DNA from: Spiroplasma endosymbiont of Nebria brevicollis
Lineage (GTDB): Bacteria > Bacillota_I > Bacilli_A > Mycoplasmatales > VBWQ01
Direction: 5' to 3'
DNA length: 64,000 nucleotides
Assembly: GCF_964030895.1 (NCBI RefSeq)
Contig: NZ_OZ034986.1
Coordinates: 1-64,000 of the forward strand
Position 1 is the first letter of the stretch, and every line of letters starts with the position of its first letter. Below the pieces are notes generated by a model, which saw only the letters and a list, made by a program, of their open reading frames with translations, was not told the DNA's origin and searched no databases. A program made the translations under genes and the position numbers. Below, piece after piece: positions 47,489-60,730 of this stretch.

Positions 47489-48289
47489 ATGCAGTTGTTA
47501 GCAGGGCTAGATAGTTGGAATTATCTCCAAATTATGCCCCAACTCGTAACAATTTTTATAACTACTATCTTTATAGTCGTTATTAGTTATATTTATTATT
47601 ACAAAGTTAAACGTATGAAGGCTGATGAAGAACCACGAGGAATTGTCTTAGTTGTTGAGTTAGTTATCAAGTCAGTAGAAAAAAATGTTGTTGATGTACT
47701 TGGTAGCAAATACAAAAACTTAACAATTTATCTATTGTACGTAATGAGTTATATTTTGATAGGTAACTGATTGTCAATTATTGGTTTTGAATCACAATCT
47801 TCAATGTATACAGTTACTCTGTCAATGGCCATGGTAACATTTGTTGGAATATATTTTGTAGGAATTAAATTTCAAAAATTATTATTTTTTAAAAAGTTTG
47901 TTGTTAATCCCTTAGAATTAATTACTCAATTTGCACCTTTAATTTCATTATCATTCCGTTTATTTGGTAATATTTTAGGAGGAAGTATTATTATAAGTAT
48001 GCTTTATGGTGTTACTGGTATGGTTTGAGGTGAAATACCAATCATTGGCCAAATGAACTTATTGATTGGTCTTATGGGTCCTTTCTTGCATATTTATTTT
48101 GATTTATTTGCCGGAAGTATTCAAGCTTTAATTTTTGGAACGTTAACCCTTGTTTATTGGAAATTGCAAATGGATGAAGCGAGTCATAAAAGCGAACTCA
48201 CTGTTAAGTTACCAAGGAAATTACGGAAACAACAAATGGATTCTGATGAGGAAATGTGCTTAGAACGCCTTATTATGGAACGTAAATAA
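47489..48289 (+). CDS. atpB: F0F1 ATP synthase subunit a
   Basis: Subunit a forms the proton half-channels beside the c-ring. The 266-aa protein has six or so helices. The key region FRLFGNILGGSIII holds the essential Arg, near residue 175, and HIYFDLFAGSIQALIFG is the conserved last helix. Two Trp are TGA. It begins at ATG 47489 after GAAGGAA. The C-terminal 40 residues are charged and longer than usual. Confidence 0.94.
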
Positions 48290-48315
48290 AAAAAAGAAAA
48301 AGAGGAGAGTTTATT

Positions 48316-48597
48316 ATGGAAATATTAACACACTTAGTGCACTGATTTAATTTTTTAGCAGCAGCAGACGGATTAACAAACTTAAAATATGTGGGAGCAG
48401 GATTATCAACTATTTCTTGTGCTGGTAGTGGGATTGGTCAAGGTTTTGCCGCTGGTAAAGCTGTTGAAGCGGTATCACGTAACCCTGAAGTTGAATCAAA
48501 GATTAGAACGCAATTTGTTATTGGTGCAGCTATTGCCGAATCTGGTGCTATTTATGGTTTAGTTGTTTCACTAATCTTAATTTTTGTAGCAAGGTAA
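48316..48597 (+). CDS. atpE: F0F1 ATP synthase subunit c
   Basis: The c-subunit ring turns with ion flow. The 93-aa hairpin has helix 1 (VGAGLSTISCAGSGIGQGFAAG), the polar loop SRNPEVESK and helix 2 with the ion-binding Glu in GAAIAESGAIYGLV. A 20-residue N-terminal leader precedes helix 1, as in other mollicutes. ATG 48316 follows AGAGGAG; the ORF crosses a TGA Trp. Confidence 0.95.
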
Positions 48598-48630
48598 AAT
48601 ATAACATAGTTACTAAAGAAGGTGAATTTT

Positions 48631-49158
48631 ATGAATTTTAATTTTAATGCTATTGTATCTGGTGACGATATAGTAAACCAACTATTTCCTAACTTACCTG
48701 TATTCATAGCTCATATTTTTGCATCAGTAATTTTATTACTAGTACTTTGAAGATGAGTATATGCTCCTTTTCGAAAAGCACTGCACGGTCGTCATTTAGC
48801 AATTAAAGACAAACTTGATGATGCTGCTAGTAAACAATCACTAGCTAACCAAGATCGTGGAGAAGCTAGTCAAATTTTAAAAGTTGCTAAAATCGAAGCG
48901 CAAGAAATTATTGTTAATGCTCAAAATGATGGTTACAACAAACGTAAAGAAATTATTGATAAAGCACAAGATGAAAGTATGCGTATTACTAATCAATCAA
49001 AACGTGATTTAATTCGTGCTCGTAAAGAAGCAGAAGCTCAAATTAACGAACAAATTAAACAAGTAGCTTTAGAAGCTGCTAAAAAGATTATCGGTTCAGA
49101 AATTAATGCTAAAAAACATGAACAATTGATTGATGACTTTATTAAAGAATTAGAATAG
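48631..49158 (+). CDS. atpF: F0F1 ATP synthase subunit b
   Basis: Subunit b is the peripheral stalk. The 175-aa protein has one N-terminal helix (VFIAHIFASVILLLVLWRWV) and a long Ala/Lys/Glu/Gln-rich coiled coil ending AAKKIIGSEINAKKHEQLID. ATG 48631 follows GAAGGTG. In mollicutes the b subunit is often a lipoprotein; no lipobox is seen here. Confidence 0.93.
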
Positions 49159-49174
49159 TAGGTGAAAGATAACT

Positions 49175-49717
49175 ATGATGGATGAAGATGTAGTTAATCA
49201 ATGAAGTAATGGTCTTTTTCAACTAACAAAAGAAATAAAAAAAGTTACTGAGTTTGCTGAAGAAAGTAACCAATTAATTGATATTTTTGTTACTTACCCC
49301 GATTTTATTAACATTGCGAGCAGTAGTAATTTAACAACTGAATTAAGAAAATCAATTATTATTGCTACTTTTCAAAATCGTATTAAGCCTTATTTGTTAA
49401 ATTTTTTCTTATTGTTAATTGACCAACATCATTTCCGCTACGTACGATTAATTCTTAAAGAATTTCGTAAGATTTGTAATGAATATCATGATATTCATTA
49501 TGGAATTATTTATTCTGTTGTTAAACTTTCTTCACAACAAATTAAAAAAATTCAAGTTAAGATTGAAAAAATTATTAATTATAAAATTGAAGTAGTGAAT
49601 AAAATTGATGAATCACTAATTGGTGGTATCAAAGTTAAAGTTCAAAATCAAGTTTTTGATGGTTCAATTAAAGGTCAAATTGAACGATTAAAATCACAAT
49701 TATTAAATCATGAATAG
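49175..49717 (+). CDS. atpH: F0F1 ATP synthase subunit delta
   Basis: Delta joins the stalk to the top of F1. The 180-aa product has the N-terminal helical bundle and the family ending KIDESLIGGIKVKVQNQVFDGSIKGQIERL. A TGA Trp lies near residue 10. ATG 49175 is followed at once by a second ATG; both are possible. AGGTGAAAG precedes it. It ends 12 bases before atpA. Confidence 0.92.
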
Positions 49718-49729
49718 AGGTAAAATTAA

Positions 49730-51313
49730 GTGTCCTTAAATGTTAATCAAATTTCAGAAATTATTAAAACCCAAATTAAAAATTATGGTAAAAAAATTAG
49801 TGCCAATGAAGAAGGTACAGTTGTTACTGTGGGTGACGGAATTGCCTTAGTTCATGGTTTAGATAAGGCTATTAATGGTGAATTAGTGCTGTTCCCTAAA
49901 AGTAATGTCTATGGTATGGTTCTTAGTTTAGAAGAAACTGCTGTTGGTGTGGTGTTAATGGGTAATGATACAGAAATTTGTGAAGGTGATAGTGTTAAAA
50001 GAACTGGTAATGTTGTAGAAACGCCAGTCGGTAATGCTTTACTAGGTCGTGTTGTTAATGCCTTAGGTCAAAAAATTGATGGTAAAGGTCCTATTAAAAC
50101 AACAAAAACTCGTCCTGTGGAAAAAATTGCCCCAGGAGTTATGACAAGAAAATCAGTCTCACAACCATTAGCTACTGGATTATTATCGATCGATGCTATG
50201 ATTCCTATTGGTAAAGGGCAAAGAGAATTAATTATTGGTGACCGTCAAACTGGTAAAACAACAATTGCTATTGATACAATTATTAATCAAAAAGGCAAGG
50301 ATGTTAAATGTGTTTACGTTGCCATTGGACAAAAAGCCTCAACAGTTGCTCAAATTGTTGATAAACTAACACAGTTAGGCGCTATGGAATATACAACTAT
50401 TGTTTGTGCCACTGCTAGTGAAGTAGCACCGCTCCAATACATAGCTCCGTATACTGGAATTACTATTGCCGAAGAATGAATGGAACAAGGTCAAGATGTA
50501 CTAATTGTTTATGATGATTTAAGCAAACATGCCGTTGCTTATCGTGCTATTTCATTACTACTAAGAAGACCACCAGGACGTGAAGCATATCCTGGAGATG
50601 TTTTTTACTTGCATTCACGTTTATTAGAACGTGCAGCTCGTTTAAATGAAAAACATGGTGGTGGGAGTATTACTGCTTTACCGATTATTGAAACACAAGC
50701 AGGTGATATTTCTGCCTATATCCCTACTAACGTTATCTCAATTACTGATGGTCAAATCTTTTTAATGTCAGAATTATTTAATGCTGGAATTCGTCCTGCT
50801 GTTGATGTTGGTCTATCAGTATCAAGGGTAGGTTCGTCAGCCCAAATTAAAGCCATTAAACAAGTTGGCGGAACGTTAAAATTAGAACTAGCCCAATTTC
50901 GTGAATTACAAGATTTTTCTCGATTTGGTTCTGATTTAGATGAAAACACAAGAGATATTATTGAACATGGAAAACGTTCAATTGAAATTTTAAAACAAAA
51001 ACAAAATGAACCGTTAAGTCAAATTGATCAAGCAATTATTTTATTAGCAGTTAAAAATAAAGCTATTAGATGATTGCCAGTAGAAATGATGGATACGTTT
51101 AAAAAAGAAGTTATTATTTATTTCCAAAAACAACAACGTAAAAGTTATTTAAAATTACAACAAGAGCAAGCATTTTCTCCTGATTTACAAATAGCTATTA
51201 GTGAAGGAATCATAAATGTTGTTTATAATTTAGTTAAAAAACTTAACAACTATAATCCTAAATTATATGGTAATCCAGAACAATGAGAAGAATTAACTAA
51301 GAATTTCAGATAA
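49730..51313 (+). CDS. atpA: F0F1 ATP synthase subunit alpha
   Basis: Alpha is the regulatory nucleotide-binding subunit of F1. The 527-aa protein starts at GTG 49730 after AGAGGT. The P-loop is [11 protein letters not shown] near residue 171; [20 protein letters not shown] and [14 protein letters not shown] are family signatures. Trp codons TGA lie at 50477 and 51071. Length and domains are normal. Confidence 0.97.
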
Positions 51314-51339
51314 TTCTTCAGAAAGGTAAGGCGTAATTT

Positions 51340-52188
51340 ATGGCACAAAGTATGGAACAAATTCGTTGACGAATTAAATCAGTTAATATTAGCTATAAAA
51401 TAACTAAAGCCATGCAATTAGTTTCAACTGCTAAGTTAAAAAAAGTTGGTAAAAGAATTGAAGTTATTAAACCTTACTATTCTGAAGTTTATAACACTTT
51501 TAATCAACTAATTCCTAAACTAAATAATTCCATTTATTTAAAATCAAAAGACCAAGTAATTAATAAAACCATTTGATTAATCTTTAATTCTAATTTAGGA
51601 CTATGTGGTGGTTTTAATAATAATCTAAATAAAGTAGTAATGGAACAGTATCAACCCCAAGATGAAATAGTTATTATTGGTAGTAAGGGAGTTTCGTATT
51701 TCACAAATCATCATTGTAATATTATTCAAAGTTATATTGATTTTAATACTGAATCTTCATATAATGATTCCCAAGAAATATCATTACTATTGCTTTCTAA
51801 ATTTAATAACAAAGAAACTGATGGAATTAAAGTTGCGTATACTAAATATGTAAATACCGTTACCACAATTCCTACTATTATTGATTTATTGCCAATTGTC
51901 CCTATTAAAACTAATCAAAAAACACTAATTCAAACTGATTTTGAACCAGACCCTGAGACAGTGATTGCTAGTGCTATTCCCCTATATGTTGGTTCAATTA
52001 TTTATGGTGCTTTAGTAGAATCACAAATATCAGAACAAGCATCACGAAGATTAGCCATGGAAAATGCTTCTAATAATGCTAATGATATTAAAAATAATTT
52101 ACTAGTAACATATAATCGTGCCCGTCAAGGAGCTATTACCCAAGAAATATCGGAAATTATTGGTGGCGCCAGTGCCCAAGAATCATAA
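51340..52188 (+). CDS. atpG: F0F1 ATP synthase subunit gamma
   Basis: Gamma is the central rotating shaft. The 282-aa protein has the N-terminal coil SMEQIRWRIKSVNISYKITK with family KAMQLVSTAKLKK, and the C-terminal signature SRRLAMENASNNANDI followed by YNRARQGAITQEISEI. Trp are TGA. AAAGGTAAGG precedes ATG 51340. Confidence 0.95.
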
Positions 52189-52194
52189 TAGTAA

Positions 52195-53952
<1,758 letters not shown>

Positions 53953-53967
53953 TGGTTGGTGAATAAT

Positions 53968-54285
53968 ATGGCATTAAATTTTAAAATTATTACTCCCAAC
54001 GGTATTCTTTTTGATGGTGAAGTTGAGTGAGTTAACGTTAAAACTACGGAAGGTTATATCGGTATTTTTGAATGACATATACCGTTAATTGCAAATATTC
54101 AAATCTCTAAGATGTCATTTAAAGTTAAACAAAAAGTACGTAATTTAACAATTTCAGGTGGTCTTTTAGTTACAGATTTACACTCTGTTCGTATTATTAG
54201 TGATAAAGTTGAGTATACATCAATTTTAAAAGCAAAAGAAACGCAAGTATCAGATGAACGTATTAAACGCGTTAGTGGTGCTTAA
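53968..54285 (+). CDS. atpC: F0F1 ATP synthase subunit epsilon
   Basis: Epsilon regulates F1. The 105-aa product has the N-terminal beta-sandwich (FKIITPNGILFDGEVEWVNV, EGYIGIFEWHIPLIA) but almost no C-terminal helical hairpin, so the inhibitory arm is short compared with the usual 130-140 aa. Trp are TGA. TTGGTGA precedes ATG 53968. It is two bases before the next gene. Confidence 0.93.
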
Positions 54286-54287
54286 TT

Positions 54288-54515
54288 ATGATTAAGGATC
54301 CCACTTTAGTTAAATGAGTTATTGAAATATCAATTTATCTTTTTAGTTTTATTGCTAGCGCTTTTGCTATTAGATCAGTTCCCTTTAATAAGTTTTTAAA
54401 TCATAGCCGAGTTAAAGAAGCATGAGTATTATATATGTTAACAACATTGGTTTTTACATATTGTATAGGTACTTTAATTATTAATTTTATTGGTTTAGAT
54501 ATTTGGTTTAGTTAA
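54288..54515 (+). CDS. DUF1146-like small membrane protein
   Basis: The 75-aa protein starts two bases after atpC. Helices IYLFSFIASAFAIRSV and VLYMLTTLVFTYCIGTLIIN with a short basic loop (NKFLNHSRVKEAW) match the DUF1146 (YwzB-like) family that commonly closes ATP synthase operons in Firmicutes. Role unknown. Confidence 0.7.
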
Positions 54516-54540
54516 ATATTAGTATAAATTTCGAATTGAA

Positions 54541-54562
54541 TTTTTTCTGTTTTTTGAAAAAA
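54541..54562. terminator. Weak hairpin after the atp operon
   Basis: TTTTTTC (54541-54547) pairs with GAAAAAA (54556-54562). It is short and A/T-rich, but it is the only candidate terminator here. Confidence 0.4.
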
Positions 54563-54585
54563 TATATAACATTTCTTTATTATTA

Positions 54586-54613
54586 TTGCTAATTAAAAAA
54601 GTAAGTGTATAAT
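54586..54613 (+). promoter_or_regulatory. Promoter of the glucose-type PTS gene
   Basis: TTGCTA (54586-54591) and TATAAT (54608-54613) are 16 bases apart, about 35 bases before the ATG. Confidence 0.6.
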
Positions 54614-54647
54614 TTTTTTATAATTAGGTTAGAAAGGGGGTGAAAAA

Positions 54648-56696
54648 ATGAAAAAATTTTTTCATAAGAGAAACTCGTCTGGAGATAGCAATCCTAGTTT
54701 TAGTTTTAAAGGTTCTTTTAATAAACTAGGTGGTTATATGTTTGGTCGTATGCAAAATTTAGCAAGAGCTATTGTCTTGCCCATTGCTACTTTACCGATT
54801 GCTGGTCTATTACTAGGAATTGGTGGTGGAGTTGCTACTGCTTTAGGGAAATTACATAATGCTGATCATCTAACAGCATTGATTAGAATTTTTGGTGTTA
54901 TGCAAGCAGCAGGTAATGTTGTTTTTGCTAACTTAGGTTTAATCTTTGCTATTTCCATTGCTTTTGGTTTTGCTAGAGCAAGTAAAGGTGTAGCAGCGTT
55001 ATCTGGATTTATTACGTTTGCTGTTATGACATCAGTTATTAATGGTTTATTCTTTTATGATTCTGAGACAGGAGTTTTAGGATTTGATCCATGAAATTTA
55101 GGTGGTGGTGTAAGTATCAAAGATGATAAATCAGGAGTATTTGGTAATGTTTTAGGATTATTTCCAACAATTGATACTTCAGTTTTAGGTGGTATTCTTG
55201 TTGGGTGATTAATTTCTGTTGTTCACAATCGTTCTTATAACATCCGTATGCCAAGAGTATTAGCTTTCTTTGGTGGCGAAAGATTTGTACCAATTCTTGC
55301 TGTTTTTCTTGGATTAGGGATGGGATTAGCGTTCTTCTTTATTTGACCAGCATTATTAGTTGCATTTAGAGCCATGGGCCATGGATTAGCAACAGGTATG
55401 AATACAGGGACTTTAACCGATAATACGTTAACGGGGGGTCAAAACTTTCATCCAACAGCTGGTGGTGCCTTTATTGCTATGTTCTTTGGTATTACTGAGC
55501 GTTTACTAATCCCGACAGGATTACATCACGTACAATACACACCATTTTGATATACATCAGTTGGTGGTACTTGACATTATATTGATAAGGGTGCTTCTAA
55601 GACCGCTGTTGGTGCTTACAATATTTTCTTTGCTCAATTTGCTGCAGGTGGTACTGGTCATATGAACCAAACACCAGGGACAATGTTTATGAGTGGTCGC
55701 TTTGCTTTCATGCAGTATGGTTATCCATTTGCTGCCTTAGCAATGTGGAAATTAGCAAGACCAGAAAATAAAAAACTGGTTGGTGGAATCTTAGGTTCTG
55801 CGGCGTTAACTTCATTCTTAACAGGTATTACTGAACCAATGCTATTTTCATTCTTATTTGTGGCACCGTTATGTTTCGCATTTCATGCCTTTATGGCGGG
55901 AATTAGTTTCATGATGGCATATTTACTAAATATTGTTGTCGGTCAAGGTTTTGCTGCTGGATTTATTGACTTCTCATTCTTCGGAATTTTACCAGCTGCG
56001 CTTGGTAAAGCAACAGGATTCTACTGAATCTTTGTTATAGGATTAATAATGGCGCCAGCTTATTACTTTGGTTTCTATTACATTATTAAGTGACGAAACT
56101 ACAAAACTTTAGGACGTGAAGAAGGTGAACTTGCTACAAACATTGCTATGCAAAGTGTTGAGGCTTCATTGGATAAATCTTCTAAAAAAGGAAGAACAAA
56201 AGCAGGGAACTTGTTACTTGGCCTTGGTGGTGCATTAAATATTGTTGATATTGATGCTAATGATAAAGTGCTAACAGCTACTTTAGAAGATGCTAATATA
56301 TCTTCAAAAGCATTGCTAAGACTAAGTGGTACTAAGTCAGTAAAAATAGTTGGTAATAAAATAGAAATTATTTATCCTGATGGTGCTCAGGATATGCACA
56401 CACAGTTACAAGAAGAAATGACAAAAGCACCAGTTGCAACTTCAAAAGATAAAAATAGCGATATGTTAGAAAGTATCTTTTTAGGTCTAGGTGGTCGCGA
56501 TAATATTAAAATTTTAGATAATTGTGCAACAAGACTACGAGTTACGGTTATTGATGAAACTAAAGTTGATGATAAAATCTTAAAATCAACAGGAGCAGCA
56601 GGTATCTTTAAAAAGGGTATAGCTATACAAGTAATCTATGGACCACAAGTAGGTAACATCAAAAATGATTTACTAAAAACTTGATCACCAAAATAA
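54648..56696 (+). CDS. PTS glucose/N-acetylglucosamine permease EIICB with tandem IIB domains
   Basis: This permease imports and phosphorylates glucose or GlcNAc. The 682-aa protein starts GYMFGRMQNLARAIVLPIATL, with about ten helices of the Glc-family IIC domain to residue 480 (LTGITEPMLFSFLFVAPLC includes the sugar-site Glu). A first IIB-like unit (about 520-600: LLGLGGALNIVDIDANDKVL) lacks the phospho-cysteine. The second (about 605-680: FLGLGGRDNIKILDNCATRL) has it. There is no IIA domain, so a separate EIIA is required. AAAGGGGGTG precedes ATG 54648. Substrate choice between ptsG and nagE cannot be made from sequence reading. Confidence 0.92.
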
Positions 56697-56722
56697 ACTA
56701 TTAATTATTATTAATAATCTTC

Positions 56723-56810
56723 GGACTTTTATACTTTACAGATTTAATGTATCTACTCCTAATAAACGGATTAAATATATTGTCCACAAGGTGTAAAAGT
56801 CCATTTTTTT
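56723..56810 (+). terminator. Long-loop terminator after the PTS gene
   Basis: GGACTTTTATAC (56723-56734) pairs with GTGTAAAAGTCC (56791-56802, one G-U), followed by a T run. The 56-base loop can form its own stem (GATTTAAT with ATTAAAT). Confidence 0.7.
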
Positions 56811-56838
56811 ATGAATAATAAGGGGGTAAAATTAAAAT

Positions 56839-57082
56839 ATGAAATTAAATAAAGTTCTATTATTGACAGTTATACCTATCTCAATTGTAAGTTCTACGAT
56901 AACCAATACTTATAGAAATATTAACCATATTAGAATTTCAAGTCTAACCAATGAAGATAATAGAAAATCATTAACATTAACAATAAACTTGATAATACTA
57001 TTCACACTGGTGAAGAAACTAATTTACAACATACAAATATTTCTGAAATTATAGCAGCTATTACGCAAGAAATTGCAACATA
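56839..57082 (+). pseudogene. Truncated secreted protein gene
   Basis: ATG 56839 after AGGGGG starts MKLNKVLLLTVIPISIVSSTI, an export signal without lipobox cysteine, then NTYRNINHIRISSLTNEDNRKSLTL. A frame change near 56985 leads into NNKLDNTIHTGEETNLQHTN and ISEIIAAITQEIAT, the style of spiroplasma surface proteins, ending at TAG. The whole is only about 80 aa, so it is probably the cut-down start of a larger gene. Confidence 0.45.
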
Positions 57083-57162
57083 GAGGTGACCCTCTCACAA
57101 ATTGAGATATAAACATATAGTTAAATTAATTATCAAATTGTAATCCTAAGTGTAAAATTTTT

Positions 57163-57203
57163 AAAATCTTTAAGTCCAAAAATAACACTTAAAGATTTTT
57201 TTT
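57163..57203 (+). terminator. Strong intrinsic terminator
   Basis: AAAATCTTTAAGT (57163-57175) and ACTTAAAGATTTT (57187-57199) form a perfect 13-bp stem with an 11-base loop and a T run. Confidence 0.85.
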
Positions 57204-57308
57204 CAATTTTTTAAGTATCAATTTTAAATAATGTTATTATCTATAACGTAAGGACCACAAAAGGAACAGTTTTTATGAAAGTAGAAATTACTTGAAAGGA
57301 AATATAAA

Positions 57309-57989
57309 ATGGATAAATTTACCAATATTATGAATGAATTAACAACTATTTTTACTAGTAATGCCAATAGTACTATTAAAATTAAACAAGAAAAGTTTTT
57401 AGTAAATAATTTTTCTTTCTATGGTATTTTAACTAGTAAACGGAAACCAATAGTAAAACCAGTTATTACTAATTGTAATAAAATTTTAACGTTGCAAGAA
57501 AAGAAAATTTTATTTGAAAAAATGTATAAACAACCAAATCGTGAATTTCAATATACAGCAATAGAATTTTTAAAATTTTGATGAAAGAAAAATTTAACTT
57601 TTAATGATTTAAATTGATTGTTACCAATTATTAAGTATAATATTTGATGAGATACTACTGATTACTTTGATGATATTTTTGGAGTTCTAATTTTTAGTAA
57701 TGATGATGTTAAAGTTAGAAATGAATATTTATTTAAATTAATTAATGATGAAAATGATTGAATTAAAAGAATTGCTATTCAATCACAATTAATGTTTAAA
57801 ATAAAAACTGATATTGATTTACTTCTTACATTAATTAAGCCCTTGTTAGTAACAAATAATTTTTATTTAATTCGCAGTATTGGATGAGCATTACGAAATG
57901 CAGCACTTATTAATCCAACAAAAATCAACCAGTTTATTAAAGAAAATAATGTTAGTAAAAAAATAATTAGTGTTATTAATGAACACTAA
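57309..57989 (+). CDS. DNA alkylation repair protein (AlkC/AlkD-like HEAT-repeat glycosylase)
   Basis: The family flips out alkylated bases such as 3- and 7-alkylpurines. The 226-aa protein is all helical with HEAT-like repeats. Family stretches are YGILTSKRKPIVKPV near residue 34, REFQYTAIEFLKFWWKK near 78, WWDTTDYFDDIFG near 113, WIKRIAIQSQLMF near 154 and FYLIRSIGWALRNAALINP near 187. The conserved aromatic and acidic residues WWDTTD and the final RSIGWALR are visible. Many Trp are TGA. GAAAGGA precedes ATG 57309. Confidence 0.85.
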
Positions 57990-58145
57990 TTAATAATTGT
58001 AGTATAGTAATTAAATGAAAACAAAATAATTTGTTTCAGCACTAAAAATTTCCTAACTTTTATGTTAAAATGATAAAGGTTTTATTACAAAAAAGTAATA
58101 AATATTATTAGAAAGTAATACAGAAAATAAATGGTGATTTAATCT

Positions 58146-60530
58146 ATGTGAGACCGTAAAATTTTACGAAAAATTAATAAACAAGTAAAAGCTATTGTTG
58201 TTCTTGATGAAACTATGCGTAAACTTAGTGATGAAGAATTGTCTAATAAAACTGTTGTTTTTAAAAAACGACTAGCAGAAGGGGAAACACTAGAGGATAT
58301 TTTAGTAGAAGCTTTTGCTTCAATTAGAGAAGTTGCGCGAAGAGTTACTGGTATGCATCCCTATCCGGTTCAGTTAATTGGTGGAATTGTTTTACACAAT
58401 GGTGATGTTGCAGAAATGAGAACTGGTGAAGGTAAAACTTTAACTGCAGTTATGCCTATTTACTTAAATGCCTTAAGTGGTAAAGGTGTTCATGTTATTA
58501 CCGTTAATGAATATCTAGCTGCCAGAGATGCGGAACTAAACCGACCAATTTTAGAATTTTTAGGTATTACTATTGGTGTTAGTTTACGTGATAATAATCC
58601 TCAACAAAAACGTGATGCATATTTACAAGATGTAACTTATACAACTAACTCTGAGTTAGGATTTGATTATTTACGTGATAATATGGCTAGAAATTTTAAT
58701 GATAAAGTACAGCGTCAACTTAATTTTGCAATTATTGATGAGGCTGACTCGGTATTAATCGATGAATCAAGAACCCCATTGATTATTTCTGGAGGTGCAA
58801 AAAATAGAACGCCTTTATATCAAGCAACAGATGTCTTTGCTAAAACATTAATTCCTGATGACTATAAAATTGATTGAGAATCACGTCAAATCGCCTTAAC
58901 AACTAGTGGTGTTAATAAAGCACAAAAATCTTTTAACTTAAAAAACTTATTTGATATTGATAGTTCTGAATTATTTCATCATATTCAAAATGCATTACGT
59001 GCTAATCATGTTTTTAAATTGGATGTCGAGTATGTTGTTAAAGATGGTGAGATTGTTTTAGTTGACCAATTTACTGGTCGTTTAATGCCAGGACGTGTCT
59101 ACAGTGATGGTTTACATCAGGCGTTACAAGCAAAAGAACAGGTTACTATTCAACAAGAAACAACTACTGTTGCTACTATTACATATCAAAACTTTTTTCG
59201 TTTATATAATAAATTAAGCGGAATGACAGGGACTGCTAAAACTGAAGAAGAAGAATTTGTAAAAATCTATAACATGCGTGTAATTAGAATACCAACTAAT
59301 AAACCTATTATTCGTGAAGATAAACCTGACCATGTTTTTGCTTCATTAAATGCTAAATTTAAAGCATTAATTGCTGAAGTTAAAGAACGTCATGAAAAAG
59401 GACAACCGATTCTGATTGGTACTGCTAACGTTGATGTTTCAGAACGAATTGCTAACATGCTAGAAGCACAAGGAATTAAACATGAAATCTTAAATGCCAA
59501 AAATCATGCGCGTGAAGCTGAGATTATTGGTCGTGCTGGTGAAAAAGGTTCTATCACCCTAGCTACTAATATGGCAGGACGTGGAACAGATATTAAACTT
59601 GGCGCAGGAGTAATTGAAGTTGGTGGACTTGCAGTTTTAGGAACAGAACGAAATGAAGCAAGAAGAATTGATAGTCAATTACGAGGACGGGCAGGAAGAC
59701 AAGGTGATCCTGGGTTCTCACGTTTCTATGTTTCAATTGAAGATGATTTAATGTTACGTTTTGGTGGTGAGAAATTAAAAAAAGTTTTTGCCAGTTTAGG
59801 TGAGGATTTTATTAAATCAAAAATGTTAACACGTTCTATCACTAGAGCACAACAAAAAATTGAAGGTTTAAACTTTGATGCTCGTAAAAACTTGTTAGAT
59901 TATGATAATGTTATTGCGCAACACCGTGAAGCAACATATCATCAACGTGATAATATTTTACTTTCTGAGGTGCTTTTAGATTTAATTAAAAGTATGCATA
60001 GAACAGTAGCCAGAGATTTGTTAAATATTTTCAATAAAAAAGTTGGTAAAGAACAGTTTGTTGATTACGAACAGTTAGTTAAAGGAATTGAAAAACGCAT
60101 TATTAAACCCGATGATTTAAAAATTGATGAATTAAAACGCATGAGTTATGAGGATGTTATTGATTTAATAAGGGATAAATCTAATATCTTTTACCTTGAA
60201 AAACGGGAAAAATTGAATCCAGTAATTATTAAACAAATTGAACATAATGTTATCCTTCAAACTTTTGATCAATACTGAACTGATCATATTGATAGTTTAA
60301 GTAAATTACGTGCGGGAATTCATTTACGTGGTTATGCCCAATTAAATCCATTACAAGCTTATATTGAAGAAGCATCTAAATTATTTAATCGTATGAAAAT
60401 TAATGTTGCTCATCAGGTTATTATTATGTTACATAGTATTGACCCAGACCAACAACAAATTCGTGGTGGTCAAGATGTGCTTGATACAGTACTTGCTGCT
60501 AATGTTGAAACAAAAACCAAAATTGGATAA
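58146..60530 (+). CDS. secA: Preprotein translocase ATPase SecA
   Basis: SecA powers export through SecYEG. The 794-aa protein starts at ATG 58146 ([16 protein letters not shown]). Motifs: Walker [13 protein letters not shown] near residue 100, DEAD-type [30 protein letters not shown] and [13 protein letters not shown] with helicase motif [15 protein letters not shown]. It lacks the C-terminal zinc-finger tail of longer SecA proteins, common in mollicutes. The export substrates include the lipoproteins in this window. Confidence 0.97.
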
Positions 60531-60730
60531 TATTTTACCTTCATAATAAAACAAAACTTGACTTTTCTAAACAACTTTTTGCATATTATCCCATATTAGT
60601 TTTATCTGCATTAAAGATTAAATCCCTTTTTATAAGTAAAAAAGTAATAGTAAAGTTTTTTAAACAAATGATAAAAAATTTTAGAGTTAAGAACTAAAGT
60701 AATTTAATCTCAAGAAAAATAAGAGAAAGG
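60531..60730. other. Intergenic region before the restriction-modification genes
   Basis: 200 bases of A/T-rich sequence with no gene. TTGACT at 60558 could be a -35, but no matching -10 at the right distance is convincing. Confidence 0.4.

Noticed and set aside
56780-56788. TTGTCCACA, close to a DnaA box
   Set aside because: A single isolated near-match inside a terminator loop, far from oriC; expected by chance.
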